From Haplomitrium mnioides (lineage: Eukaryota; Marchantiophyta; Haplomitriopsida; Calobryales): a stretch of DNA of 42,950 bases. Below the pieces are notes generated by a model, which did no database searches, was not told the origin of the DNA, and saw nothing but the letters and a program-made list of their open reading frames with translations. A program made the translations under genes and the position numbers. The stretch covers positions 1-42,950 of the forward strand of contig JBNGIS010008502.1 of assembly GCA_049999725.1 (NCBI GenBank). The letters are read 5' to 3'. Below, one piece after another: positions 1 through 10,216 of the stretch; positions within the stretch are counted from its first letter, which is position 1, and each line of letters opens with the position of its first letter.

Positions 1-1
1 C

Positions 2-1243
2 TTGAGGATCAAGTCCCTAGCTGAGCAATTGGCAAGTGTGGGAGAAGAAGTGAAGGAAAGCATCATGGTAGTAGTTTGCTTGAACGATTTGGGCAATGAG
101 TTCAAACAGTTCAAAACCTCCATAAGAACAAGGGAGGGTGCTACATCTTTTTCACAACTCATTACCATGCTGGTTGCAGAGGAGCTTGACCTTGGTGGAG
201 GTGCATCAAATAGTCAAGGCAACCAGGAACAAGCATTCTACTCTACTAGAGGTAGAGGTCAAGGCAGAAGTTATGGTAGAAGCGGATCTGGAAGAGGCCG
301 CTCTAATGGAAATGTGCACAATCAGCTGCAACAACAATCTAATAGTAGCAGTCAATCAAGAGGCAGGGGGAGTAATAGAAGTCGTGCAGGTCAACATCAG
401 AATCAAGGATCTAAGTGTTTTTATTGTGGCAAGCAAGGCCACATGGCGAGAGACTGCTACAAAAAGCAGAATGATCAGAAAAACAATTGTGTTCAAGGGA
501 ATTATGCAGATTCCAATAAGGCAGGCAATGAGAATATTTGCATTATGCAACATGGATGCTCATCTGTCATGCACGAGGAGCAGGAAAATGATGAGGAAAA
601 ATGGTTTGTAGATTCCGCATGCTCAAACCACATGACGAGACGCAGAGAGTGGTTTAAAGAAACCAGAGATTTGTGCACACCTGGATATGTTGAGACAGGT
701 GATTCAACAATGCATCCTATCAAGCAGATTGGGAGCATACCAATTGTGATGGAGAATGGTAAAACAAGGTGCTTGTCTAATGTTATGCATGTTCCAAAGA
801 TTGAGAAGAATCTGATTTCAGTTGGACAGTGTGTGGAGCAGAACATGCAAGTAAGATTCAATCCCAAAGGGGTCTTTATTGAAGACTGGGGGAATAACTG
901 TGATCTCATCTCCAAAGGAAGCAGGAATGGAAGAATGTTCACACTGGATGTGAGCATGCTTACTATAACCGAAGCCATGTTTGCACATGGTACAGGAGCG
1001 GTGTCTGATATTGAGATATGGCACAAAAAAATTGGCCATATCAACATTCAGAAGTTGAGAGAGATGCAAAAGTCAGGGATTGTCAATGGACTGCCCAGGT
1101 TCAAAGTTGAAAGCATGGACAAAGTATGTGAAGCCTGCCAGTTTGGTAAGCAGGCAAGGAAGCCATTTCCTCATAATGGATATGTGGCAAAGAAGCCACT
1201 AGAGTTGGTACACTCAGATGTGTGGGGTCCTACAAAAACATGA
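2..1243 (+). pseudogene. copia-1 gag C-terminus, protease and pre-integrase
   Basis: This is one open frame of 413 codons entering from the left edge. After an Arg/Gly/Ser/Gln-rich basic stretch comes a CCHC zinc knuckle CFYCGKQGHMARDC (416-457), the RNA-binding nucleocapsid motif. The protease follows with active-site motif DSACSNHMT (Asp codon 611-613; many copia proteases read DSG or DSA here). The GAG-pre-integrase part has H-x-H and C-x-x-C zinc-binding residues (about 1019-1150: WHKKIGH, CEACQFGK). The first catalytic Asp of the integrase core lies in HSDVWG just before the stop. TGA at 1241-1243 is a nonsense mutation, because the same frame carries on coding downstream. Confidence 0.93.
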
Positions 1244-2012
1244 TCTCTTGGAGGATGCACATATTATGTTACCTTTATTGATCATTATTCACGGAAACTG
1301 TGGATATATTTTATGAAACATTAGAGTGAAGTGCTTGATCACTGCAAACATTTTTGAGCTATGGTGGAAAAGGAAAAAGGGCTGTCAGTAAAATGTTTAA
1401 GATCAGATGGAGGTGGGGAGTATTTCTCCAGGGAATTCAGTAACTATCTACAGACAGAAGGTATCAGGACACAACAGACTTGCAGATATACACCTCAGCA
1501 GAATGGGGTAGTTGAAAGGAAGAACAGGCATGTTGCAGAAGTAGCACGGGCCATGATAAATGAGAAGAATATGCCTCATTCCTATTGGGCAAAGGCAGTA
1601 TCAATAGCAGTCTATATAATGAATCGTACTTCTACTGCAGGTGTTCATGGGATGACACCAGAGGAGAGGTTTACAGTGAGATGCCCGAGTATGTCACACC
1701 TGAAAGTGTTTGGCTGCATAGCATATGTTCATGTGCCAGCAGAAACATGGAGCAAGTTGGATCCAAAAGCAGAAAAATGTATTTTCATTGGATACTCCAA
1801 TGAACAGAAAGGCTACAGGTGCTACAATCCTACTACACGTACAATGAGGGTAAGTAGAGATGTGGTATTTGATGAATTAAGCACTTGGTATTGTCCTAAA
1901 GTGGACATTGTTATAGAGGATCCAAAATGGAAGCAAGTTGTGACAGAAGAGAGTAAACAACCACAAGGGTTGAACAGTCCACAAAGTGGAAGCAACAACA
2001 ACAACATTCCAT
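1244..2012 (+). pseudogene. copia-1 integrase core
   Basis: The integrase inserts element cDNA into host DNA. The frame is the same as the gag/protease frame, broken by TGA 1241-1243, TAG 1322-1324 and TGA 1355-1357, then open from 1358. The second catalytic Asp is in RSDGGGEY (about 1406) and the Glu in QQNGVVERKN (1514-1516). They are 36 codons apart, the expected D-x35-E spacing, so the catalytic residues survive although the frame is broken. The C-terminal part has the copia-typical motifs HLKVFGCIAYVHVP and CIFIGYSNEQKGYRCYNP. It runs into the N gap at 2013. Confidence 0.93.
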
Positions 2013-2112
2013 NNNNNNNNNNNNNNNNNNNNNNNNNNNNNNNNNNNNNNNNNNNNNNNNNNNNNNNNNNNNNNNNNNNNNNNNNNNNNNNNNNNNNNNN
2101 NNNNNNNNNNNN
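2013..2112. other. assembly gap, 100 N
   Basis: Exactly 100 N, a usual placeholder for a gap of unknown length. It lies in the variable hinge between integrase and reverse transcriptase of copia-1. The same reading frame is used on both sides, but the true length missing is unknown. Confidence 0.99.
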
Positions 2113-2878
2113 TTCTACACCAGTTCAAAGATAGAGTGAACAGCAAGTGCGCAGAAGTGAAAGGGTGAAGTACCCTATTGAGAGATTAGGAATCTCAAGA
2201 TTCTGTGCATTACATCATGCATATATGGTGCAGGTTGTTACAGAGAAAGAACCTGTGACCTTTGATGAAGCTGTTGGAGATGAAAGGTGGAAATGTGCTA
2301 TGATAGAAGAGATGGAAGCTCTTCATAAGAACCAAACATGGGAGTTGAGTTCTTTACCTGCAGGAAAGAAAGCTATTGGATGCAAGTGGGTCTATAAGCT
2401 TAAGAGACTCGAAGATGGCAGGATAAGCAGATTCAAGGCACGATTGGTAGCCAAAGGTTATGCACAAACCCAAGGTATAGATTATGAAGAGACATTCAGT
2501 CCTGTGGCCAGGATGGCAACAGTGAGAGTAGTCATTGCATTGGCTGCAGCAAAGCAATGGTCATTACATCAAATGGATGTAAAGAATGCATTTCTGCATG
2601 GAGAATTGGACGAAGAGGTCTATATGACACAGCCACAAGGGTTTGTTGATTTGGAGAATCCAAGGCAAGTATGCAAGCTGAAGAAGGCTTTGTATGGATT
2701 AAAGCAAGCGCCTAGAGCATGGTCTACCAAGATAGGAGAATATCTTGTGATAGTGGGGTTCAAGGTTTCTGATGCAGACTATTCGATGTACATCAGAAGA
2801 ACAGAGAAAGGTACCATGCTGATACTCATCTATGCGGATGATCTTATAATGACTGGAGATAGCATGCGCAGGACATAA
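2113..2878 (+). pseudogene. copia-1 reverse transcriptase, N-terminal two thirds
   Basis: This part copies element RNA into DNA. After the gap the frame meets TAG at 2132-2134, then is open from 2147. Recognisable copia RT blocks in order are CKWVYKLKR, RFKARLVAKGYAQ, ETFSPVARM, QMDVKNAFLHGELDEEVYM, KALYGLKQAPRAW and the catalytic YADDLIMTG (YADD codons 2831-2842, both Asp intact). The frame ends at TAA 2876-2878 because of a frameshift shortly before 2872. From 2872 the coding sense continues in another frame with DITEVK. No shifted gene product is expected to be active. Confidence 0.94.
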
Positions 2879-3840
2879 CAGAGGTGAAGCTGTTACTGCA
2901 TCAGAAACTTGAGATGAAAGATCTTGGAGAGATAAGATATTTTCTTGGCATTGAGGTCATTAATGAGAAGAAAGGCATCTGGATGATACAAAGGCAGTAT
3001 GCTCTGGACATGCTAGCCAAGTATGGGATGACAGGTTGCAAACCAATTGCAACACCTTTGGATCAGAACTCTAAGCTGAGTGATCACGAAGGAGAAAAGA
3101 TTGAAGATCCCACACGATATCGGAAGATGGTAGGGAGTTTGATCTATATAACCATCACAAGACCAGACTTGAGTTATGCAGTGGGCTTGGTAAGCCAATT
3201 CATGCAAAGTCCACGGAAGCCACACCTAGATGTAGTGCGTTGTATTCTTCGATATGTAAAGTCTACAGTTCAGTATGGGTTGTTTTATGAGAGTGGCAGG
3301 GACTGTCAACTTTTTGGATATACAGATGCAGATTGGGCTGGAAGCTCAAGTGATAGAAGATCCACAAGTGGGTATGTTTTTTCTTTTGGTAGCGCTGGGA
3401 TAGCTTGGACCAGCAAGAAGTAACCAACGGTTGCATTATCAAGCACATAGGTAGAGTACAGAGGAGCAGCCATGGCTACTTGTGAAGTGGCATGGTTTCT
3501 AAAATTGTTACATGATCTTGGAGTGAGTGTGAATCACCCTGTGGATGTTTACTGTGATAACATCAGTAGCATTCAGCTGGCAAACAATCCAGTCTTCCAT
3601 GCACGCTCAAAACATATTGAGGTGCACTATCATTTTCTGAGAGAGAAGGTGTTAGCCAGGATGGTGGATCTGAAGTATATCAGCACTGAGGATCAGGTGG
3701 CTGATATTTTTACAAAATCATTGGGGGCAGAAAAGTTACAGAAGTTTAGAGGACAACTTGGTGTACATGCGTTGAGCTCGAGGGGGAGTGTTGAGAATTC
3801 GAGCTCTGTTAAGTTATCTAGTGAATTTAGACCAGGATAG
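2872..3840 (+). pseudogene. copia-1 reverse transcriptase C-terminus and RNase H
   Basis: This continues RT in the +1 frame relative to the upstream part. RT C-terminal motifs are EMKDLGEIRYFLGIE, YRKMVGSLIYITITRPD and YAVGLVSQFM. RNase H follows: DADWAGSSSDRRSTSGY (first catalytic Asp at 3325-3327), then CEVAWFLKLL, VYCDNISSIQLANNP, ARSKHIEVHYHFLRE and the usual C-terminus DQVADIFTKSL. TAA 3421-3423 and TAG 3448-3450 interrupt the RNase H in frame. The last codons run about 50 bases into the 3' LTR. RNase H removes the RNA strand during reverse transcription. Confidence 0.94.
3781..3788 (+). promoter_or_regulatory. copia-1 polypurine tract
   Basis: AGGGGGAG sits directly before the LTR start TGTTGAG at 3789. 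A purine run in this place primes plus-strand DNA synthesis. Confidence 0.85.
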
Positions 3841-4135
3841 TCTAAATTCAGATAGGACAAAATACCATTGTGTCCTATCCTCATTTTTGTCTTATTCTAT
3901 TTTGTCTTCTAGTGTTGACATTTATTTTGTCTTGTAGTGCCAACCCTAATTCGTTGGGCCTACTTTTCTGTGTATATAAGGGAGAGAGGGGGCTATTGCC
4001 CTTCATTCTATGCTTCCCTATTGTTGTTGAGGATCTCTCGTGCTCCTCCCCTCTATATGCTTGATACAGGTGTAATAAATTGCTGCTAGCACTCTGATAT
4101 TGGCTCCAGATTGCTCTCTCTTTGATTTCTTCACA
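3789..4135 (+). repeat. copia-1 3' LTR (347 bp)
   Basis: It starts TGTTGAG immediately after the polypurine tract and ends TTCACA at 4135, so it has the TG...CA ends of an LTR. The right edge is supported by homology: 4136 onward aligns with 12926-13132. It contains a TATA box (3973-3979) and AATAAA at 4074-4079. The likely target duplication at the right flank is tcagt (4136-4140), but the partner lies outside the window. Confidence 0.88.
3973..3979 (+). promoter_or_regulatory. TATA box in copia-1 LTR
   Basis: TATATAA in context TGTATATAAGGG, about 185 bp into the 347-bp LTR and about 95 bp before AATAAA. This is a normal U3 promoter position. Confidence 0.7.
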
Positions 4136-4344
4136 TCAGTTCCGTTGGTGAGCCTCCCTTCCTTCCCCGTTGCGGTCTCAATTCCACTCCTCGGATCAGA
4201 TGGTCTACGCGATCTGCTCTTACTCACTGCTATGAGTTGATCCGTTGCTTGTAAGGCACCTTAACACTTAAGAGTGGAGAATGGCTTTAATGTTGCTTCC
4301 GATTCCAAGGATTCTTCCATAGCGCCTCTTGTCATCGGCTGACA
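4136..4344 (-). repeat. gypsy-1 3' LTR, first 209 bp
   Basis: On the minus strand it begins TGTCAGCCGATG at 4344, right after the PPT. It matches the first 207 bp of the 5' LTR (13132-12926) with scattered differences; for example, both contain CACCTTAACACTTAAGAGTG on the plus strand. The copy stops at 4136, where copia-1 is inserted. The rest of this LTR should lie left of the window. Confidence 0.93.
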
Positions 4345-4358
4345 TAACTCCTCCTTTT
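4345..4358 (-). promoter_or_regulatory. gypsy-1 polypurine tract
   Basis: On the minus strand AAAAGGAGGAGTTA is directly followed by TGTCAG of the 3' LTR. The element at 18529-28357 has AAAGGGGAGTTA then TGTCAG at the matching place (23723-23734), which supports both calls. Confidence 0.85.
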
Positions 4359-4570
4359 AATGTGAAGCGTCCTCGTGAGCACCCTCCTCCGTTCCACTCT
4401 ACTCATTGCCTCTTCTGAAGTGATCGATACCTAGCTAGATACAAAATTTGACAAAGCAAAAATGTACTCTCCCAACACACTCACACAAACACCCCTACTG
4501 AAGTGAAACCCTTATTTAGTTATTTATTTTTTTTAACAGGTCGACCATGGACGCCCCCCCCCCCCCCCCC
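4359..4570 (-). other. gypsy-1 3' untranslated spacer with C17 run
   Basis: This lies between the end of the integrase homology and the PPT and has no credible frame. It holds a run of 17 C at 4554-4570 (G17 in the sense strand) and an A/T-rich stretch near 4520-4535. Confidence 0.7.
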
Positions 4571-5662
4571 AATCTTCCTTCTTGTTAACATACCTCTTAA
4601 AGCGGTTAAAATGTACTTGATTTATGAATCGCCGCCCCTCTAATATCTCCAGCTCCGTGAACCCATTTCGATGTAGCCTCTATAAAACAAAGGGTCCCAT
4701 CCACCTTGTGTGTAATTTCCCAAAGAAGTGTACAAATCGGCTAACATTTAACAACACCAAGTCTCCCTCATAGAGATCCATCGATTTCATGCCCTTGATA
4801 TGTTGCTTCTTCTGCAATCTCTAGTGGTGCTCCAATTGCCTCTAGGCTCACTCCCTTATCTCCTCCAAGCTCTCCAGCTAATACAACCTTTCCGTCCTGC
4901 TCTTCTCCTCTGTCATCCTCTCTTCCTCCAACAGCCTTTGGGTGGGCACTTCGTACTCCACTGGTACTAGGGCGTGTTGTCCGAAGACTAGGAAGTAAGG
5001 ACAGTGGCCAGTGGTGGTCTTATAGGCCATGTTATAGGCATGTGTTGCTGTTAGCAACTTGAGGTCCTAGTCAGCTTTATTTGCTGCCACTGTCTTGCTA
5101 AGGATCTTGCCCATGATCTCATTGGCCCTCTTTGTCAGCCTGTTTGCCTTTGGATGATAAGTCGTGGTGCGGCGGTGCTTGATCAGGTACCTTGATGCCA
5201 GGTCCTTAATCACTTGATTAATGAAGTGTGTGCCCTGGTCACTCACCAGCTCTAGCGATGGCCCAAACCTCCAAAACATTTGCTCGTATAAGCAAGCATC
5301 CATTGTTTTTGCATCATCCTTCCGGGTGGCTCTAGCTTCAGCCCACTAAGTCATGTAATCAGTGGCCAGCAAAATGTACTTGTTTCCCATTCAGGTTGAT
5401 GGTACAATCGGCCCGATGAAATCTATGCCTCATTTCTCAAATGGTGCTAGCGAGATAATTAGAACCAAGGGGTAACGCTGGTTGGTTGCTGGTTTTCCCG
5501 TCCTCTAACAAGCATTGCATCTCTTCACACAGAAGTGCACATCCTTGTGTAGCGTTGGCTACCAATACCCTGCATCCAAAACTTTCCTTACTGTGGCATC
5601 GCTACGAAGTGGCCCCGTACTTCTTCTCTGTGCAAAGCCTGCATAACCATTGTGGCTTGGTC
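4571..5662 (-). pseudogene. gypsy-1 integrase
   Basis: The order is zinc-binding region (about 5500-5660), catalytic core (about 5066-5440) and C-terminal domain (about 4575-5060). Core motifs include WGIDFIGPI (first Asp) and LVSDQGTHFINQ (second Asp, codon 5240-5238). The third catalytic residue is not Glu: the frame reads HPKANRLTKRANE, with Lys (codon 5132-5130) exactly 36 codons after the second Asp, where D-x35-E integrases have Glu. The C-terminal part contains GDLVLLNV and TRWMGPFVL, like the SH3-type domain of gypsy integrases. Only 5303-5067 is a clean frame; several stops interrupt the remainder. The enzyme would be dead twice over. Confidence 0.9.
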
Positions 5663-6262
5663 TCACTCCAAACACCATATGATCATACCAACATAGCCCC
5701 ATTTATACAACACTCCATTCACCAGAAGATAGGGTTTCATTCTTTGGAGGAACACTGCAGCTTCCTCTCTATTGCTACCCTTTGGAATTTGGGCTGACAG
5801 GAGAAATTTGATTATGTCGGCATAATCCGTGGGCTTTCCAGTTCTGACTTGGAACAAAGCCTCCTCTGGGAAAGCATCCTCCACCTTGTCCTCATTGATT
5901 GGTCCAGCCACCATGGAGAAGAAATCGACATTGCTGTGCTTTCTCCCAGGTTTGATCCACACTTCAAAATCAAACTCATGTAGAAGGAGCACCCACCTAG
6001 CAATCTGGCATGTCACATCAAGCTTGTTTACTAGATACTTGAGGGCATTGTGATCGGTGCGAAAGATCACCTTATAATGAAAAAGGTAATTCTTGAATTT
6101 TTTCAAGGCATAGATGATTCCCAAGGCCTCCCAATCGGTGGCAAGGTAATTTTTCTCCACAAATGCCAGCAACTTGCTGGCAAAGGAAATGGGATGGTCC
6201 CTGCTCTTCTCATCCGTCTGGCTTAATACTGGCCCGATACACAAGCCGAACACATCGATCAT
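5663..6262 (-). pseudogene. gypsy-1 RNase H and integrase linker
   Basis: This is an open frame of 199 codons. RNase H motifs in order are MIDVFGLCIGPVLSQ (first Asp), HPISFASKLLAFVEKNY, TDWEALGIIYALKKFKNYL (Glu), VIFRTDHNALKYL (second Asp) and VDFFSMVAGP at the position of the usual ADxLSR. A linker follows, ending in PYLLVNGVLYKWG, which precedes the integrase zinc finger in gypsy elements. The frame stops at the start of that zinc finger. The upstream join to RT (6263-6422) is broken by stops. Confidence 0.92.
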
Positions 6263-7308
6263 GACATGGAATTCCTTCCCCTAACTGGGTAGCACGTGTA
6301 TGGGGGCACTTGCTAGTCGCCTTTTCAACTCATGGAAGCTTGCCAGCCTCTCGGAGGTCACCTCAAATGTACTGCCCCCCTTTGTCATTTCTGTGAGGGG
6401 TAAGGCCACTGAGGCGAACTAATCAACAAATCTCCGATAGTAGCCCCACACACCCCAGGAAGCCCTGCACCTCCTTCAAGTTGGTCGGAAATGACACATT
6501 TATCCAGATTCTGATCTTTTTCTGGTCTACCTCAATGCCTTGGCTGGAAATTCTATGCCCGAGGAGTATTCCTTCCTTCACTCCGAAGAAGCACTTACTT
6601 GGGTGCAACCTCAGCCCTGTTTCTTGGCAGCGTTGGAGGGTGAGCTTCACATCTCGCTCATGGTTGTAGAGCTTCATGTATACCACAAAATCATTGATGA
6701 AGATTTCCAGAAATTTTCTTAGGGAATCATGGAAAATGTTCATCATCATTCGCTAAAAGGTCCCGAGTACATTGCAGAGTCAGAAAAGCATCCTTCAGAA
6801 GACAAACACCCCCATTTCGTGGTGAATGTCGTCTTCAATTGATCCTTCTCTTGGATCCAGATTTGATTGTATCCTGAATATCCATCCAAGAAGCTGTAGA
6901 TCTCTTGCCCTGCAACCAAATCCAGCACCCCATCTGTGAATTCAATTTCCGGAAATCCTAGCACACCCTGATTTTTTGTTCTCCATCCTGCCCGATCTTC
7001 TTGGGTACCACTACTAAAGGAGACACCCACTCGCTATCTAAAACAAGGTAAATGAAATTTGCCTCTAGCAATTTGTCGATTTCCTCCTTCACCAGCAGAG
7101 AGAATCGGGGGTTCATCCGGTAATGACGTTGTCTTACTAGAATCGCCTTGGGTGCAAGGTCAATTCTATATTCTCCCAATTCCCTAGGGACTCCCTTCAG
7201 ATCCACATGACTCCAAGCAAAGGCATCGCTGAAATTTGTAAGGAGATGGGTAATTGCTCGCTCTGTTGCTTTGGGTAGATTAGAGCCGATGTGGAACTTT
7301 CATCCCTC
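6263..7308 (-). pseudogene. gypsy-1 reverse transcriptase
   Basis: It is spread over three frames. The N-terminal part (7206-6958) has GEYRIDLAPKAILVRQRHYR and SPLVVVPKK. The middle part (7030-6746) has YSFLDGYSGYNQIWIQ (catalytic Asp) and KTTFTTKWG, with a deletion or frameshift near 6935-6960 that removes part of the usual DFRKLN block. The C-terminal part (6749-6423) has the polymerase box as FINDFVVY (6701-6690 region), where the family normally has xxDD, so one catalytic Asp is replaced by Asn. LRLHPSKCFFGVKEG and LGHRISSQGIEVDQKKI follow, as in gypsy RTs. It cannot be functional as written. Confidence 0.92.
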
Positions 7309-8150
7309 CACGACCACCACTGGTTTTTGCTGTGACTCATGCATTGCCCCCACCTCATTCCTCCATTGTGCATTGCCTTCTTGCATCAAGGTCGCCAGCC
7401 GCAACCCCCCTTCTGCTCGAGGAGTCTCTTCCTCTTGCATCCAATGAGACACTTTGGACCTCTCTTTTCTTCTAGCCTCAGTGACCTCATTCCCTGCAGG
7501 ATATTCGGTTGAGCTCCTCAGGCTGTGCTTTGCCTCCAAGCACTCTTCTAGCTCTATCTAGTTACTAGTCACCACTCCTTTTCTAGACAAATCTTCCTCT
7601 GTGGCTTCACTAACCATTTGGACCTAGTAGTGGTACTCTGATTCTTCCTCCTCTTCAGACCACTTCCTATTGTACTCCTCTTTCGCTTGCATCTCTCCCA
7701 GGTGTGGTACCGATCTATAGTGAACCACTGTTCTTTCGGGGCCAAACACCAAGGTTGAATTCCCCCAATTGTGTAGAACTCGAGCTCCATACAACCATGG
7801 TCTTCCAATCAGAACTGGATAGGGAGAGGCTCTGGTTGGGTACATAACAAGGTAATTCAATTTGAATTCCTTGCCTCCGATGAAAGTGGGCACTCGGAGT
7901 AGGGAGCCTAATGATTTCACACTGGAACCATATGCCAATCTCATGATTTTGGAAGTGTGTTGGAATTCTCTGAATCCCAATTTGTAGATGGTCTCTTCCA
8001 CCATGATGTTGACCCCTGCCCCTCAGTCTACGAGCACTAGTGATAACGTGCATTTCACTATCTGAATGTCAATTTCAGTGGCTTCTTTATCCTCGCACAC
8101 CAATTGTAGGTCCACTTGAGCTCCTACTCGGGGTAACCTTCTCCTCCTCT
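7309..8150 (-). pseudogene. gypsy-1 protease and protease-RT linker
   Basis: The retropepsin-like domain lies at about 8060-7715 on the minus strand. The active-site region reads LVLVD, then a TGA stop (8026-8024), then GAGVNIM, so the stop falls in the D-x-G loop itself. Downstream are MRLAYGSSVKSLGSLLRVP, LNYLVMYPTRASPYPVLIGRPWL (shown in two parts: flap region, then a LIGRPWL motif equivalent to the usual ILGRPWL) and VLHNWGNSTLVF. A poorly conserved charged linker (7620-7309) leads to the RT. The processing enzyme is therefore broken in its catalytic loop. Confidence 0.85.
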
Positions 8151-10012
8151 AGGCTCCCATCAGCAATTCCCTTAGCTGCCTTCTGTATAAGGGGCTATCT
8201 TTGATCAATTGGCCTACTCTAGCCGTGACTTGGTAGTCTCTCACATTCTTCTGGATGCTATAGGGGACTTGCTTCACTTCTTCTTTTTTGGCTGTGAGTT
8301 TTGCCTCTGCGCCCTTGGGCTCTTCCTGTTGTTTTCGAACCGCCTTCAGGGTCTTGATTGCTGCTTGCTCTTCTTCCAACGCATGCAGTGCCTCCAACTG
8401 CTTCCTCACACTGTCCTATTGTTTGGGATAAAATCACTTCAAATTGTCCCATTGGTAATCCGAATTGCTACGCGATGAGGATCCTTGAGCCATCCTTTTC
8501 TTAGCCTTTCGTTCACTCTTTTGCTAGCTCTTTTTCTTGGACTTGGATCATGTTTGGTTACCACCCAATAGCAATCTTCAAGGGTTGGTGTTTCCCATCT
8601 GGGTAGCTCTACTTCCTCTTCCTCCTTTTCTGGGCGGATTGTCTCCTCCCTCTCCAATTCGATCAAATTGACTACCGCTGGTGGAGGAGGTTTTGTGCCG
8701 ATGTTAGGGGCTTATTGGGCCTTTGGTTGAGAGGGCAATTGACCGCCACATGCCCCTCTTTTTGCATTGGAAACATAGGGCTGGTGGTTGGCCATAACTG
8801 CTTTTTTGAGGCTTCGGAGAGTTAGAGGAAATGTGCCTAGGCTGGCCACAATTCCAACAGACCATGATGGTTGTCCAAGGTGGTCTCGTGGCAGCTCACT
8901 AATTTCTTTGCCCTCCACTCACTCCTACAGGTCTGCCAAGCATGGTGCAAGGTCCCGCGTTGATGTAGTACACTATCTCAATGGCTTCATCTAGCACGGA
9001 ATCGACCTCCTCCCTCATAAATTCCGGTGCCTCTTCTCGCATGTAATGTATGGGATTGTTCTCTGCCGGGCATTCTTGGGGAGAGTGGCCATGCTTATTG
9101 CATATGATGCACCATACTCCGACTCGCCAGGTTGGGAGCGGATGACCTTCTTGTTTGATCCCTGCCAGGAGAATACTCATCACCTCTATCTTCGCACTCA
9201 TATCATCAAATCAATTCCTCCCCCTAGTTTTTTGCTTGGTTCGGGTTTGGGTTCACTCCTCTTGGATTTCCCTTTCTTGGCCCCTATGCGGTGATGCACT
9301 TCTTGCTCCTTCGCTTGCTTCTTTCTTTTTTAAACTTTTTTTTTTGCGATGCTTGTTCTTCCTCCAAGCTACTGCTGTCCGAATCCCCCTCGCTCTCCAT
9401 GGTGGATGTCGAATTCTCCTCCATCTCCTCTCTGCTGTCAGAAGTGTCCGAAGAATATTTGGACTCATACTTTGTCCTTGTTTTTCTTCGGGAGCTAGTG
9501 ATCGCAACCTTGACGTGGGATTGAGTTGCATTAACCACCTCCTCTAGGGTCTGAGGGTATGTCTGCCTTTCCAAGGTCCCTATTCCTCTGGGCAGGGCTG
9601 CGAGGAACTAGGCTGTCAGCATTCCGTCAATGGTTGACGGATTCAGCTTTCAAGCCACCATTTTGAATCTTTGTAGGAATTTCCTCACAGATTCTTTTTT
9701 CTTCATTATGAGCTGACCCATCTTGATTAATGCCTTCGTTTCCTCCCTGATCACTCAAAATTCATCAATAAATACAGCCTTGAATGCTCCACAATCCCTT
9801 TTGACATTGTCTTGCAGATCCTTGTACCATGGTTGTGCCTCTTCTTTTAGGACTGCTAGCAGGACACCAATCTTAACATGGCTCTCCCTATTTGCTGATG
9901 CGGTATTTTCTAGTATGTCAAGCTAGGCATCGGTGTCATCTTTCAGACATCTTTTGAAGGACTTGTACTTGAATCTGACCCTCAGTCTAGAAGGAGGTAC
10001 CGGATTTGCCAT
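8151..10012 (-). pseudogene. gypsy-1 gag
   Basis: ATG at 10012-10010 starts a frame that stays in register to 9284, broken by four stops (complements at 9923-9925, 9755-9757, 9650-9652, 9608-9610). The middle part resembles the Retrotrans_gag domain (AVLKEEAQPWYKDLQDNV, KKESVRKFLQRFKMVA, LPRGIGTLERQTYPQTLEEV). An acidic/Ser and Lys-rich stretch follows (9500-9290). After a frame change come a CCHC knuckle CIICNKHGHSPQEC (about 9068-9109), a second knuckle near 8819-8860 whose last Cys reads Ser, and a third near 8735-8780 interrupted by a frameshift. Then there is a charged, coiled-coil-like region (8409-8150). Three knuckles is more than the usual one or two. Confidence 0.88.
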
Positions 10013-10199
10013 CACACCACTAGGCAAAGCCAACTCCACCCACAAGTTGATACCCCTCTCCACTCTTACTCAACAAGCTCACAACAGGGTGCTCTATTTC
10101 TTGTAGCATTCCATCTCTGTCCTATTCGACCTTGGGGTCTTTGGTGCACAAGATGATAACTTGGTCTCGGGTTGGTATTGGGTTTTTGCAAATTTTTCA
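10013..10199 (-). other. gypsy-1 5' leader between PBS and gag
   Basis: This is untranslated leader. Its first 45 bases after the PBS closely match the leader of the 18529-28357 element (both contain ACCAAGTTATCAT), showing common origin. Confidence 0.75.
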
Positions 10200-10216
10200 C
10201 CCTCCTTCTACCGCCA
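10200..10216 (-). promoter_or_regulatory. gypsy-1 primer-binding site
   Basis: On the minus strand TGGCGGTAGAAGGAGGG starts 8 bases after the LTR end at 10225. TGG matches the CCA end of a tRNA. The counterpart at 21967-21983 reads TGGCGCTAGAAGGAGGG, one difference in 17. I could not name the tRNA. Confidence 0.8.

Larger units (their letters stand above)
1..4135 (+). mobile_element. Ty1/copia LTR retrotransposon (copia-1), 5' part outside window
   Basis: The order gag zinc knuckle, aspartic protease, integrase, reverse transcriptase, RNase H, polypurine tract, LTR is the Ty1/copia order (integrase before RT). The element enters the window inside gag, so the 5' LTR and primer-binding site are not visible. 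Its 3' end is fixed by the LTR ending in CACA at 4135. From 4136 onward the sequence matches 12926-13132, the start of a gypsy LTR, so copia-1 jumped into that LTR, 209 bp from the LTR's own 5' end. The coding region is inactive: six in-frame stops and at least one frameshift. The copia sublineage was not determined. Confidence 0.95.

Noticed and set aside
9155-9547. 130-codon plus-strand frame rich in Leu/Phe
   Set aside because: It is antisense to the gypsy-1 gag acidic and Lys-rich segments, which explains its hydrophobic composition.
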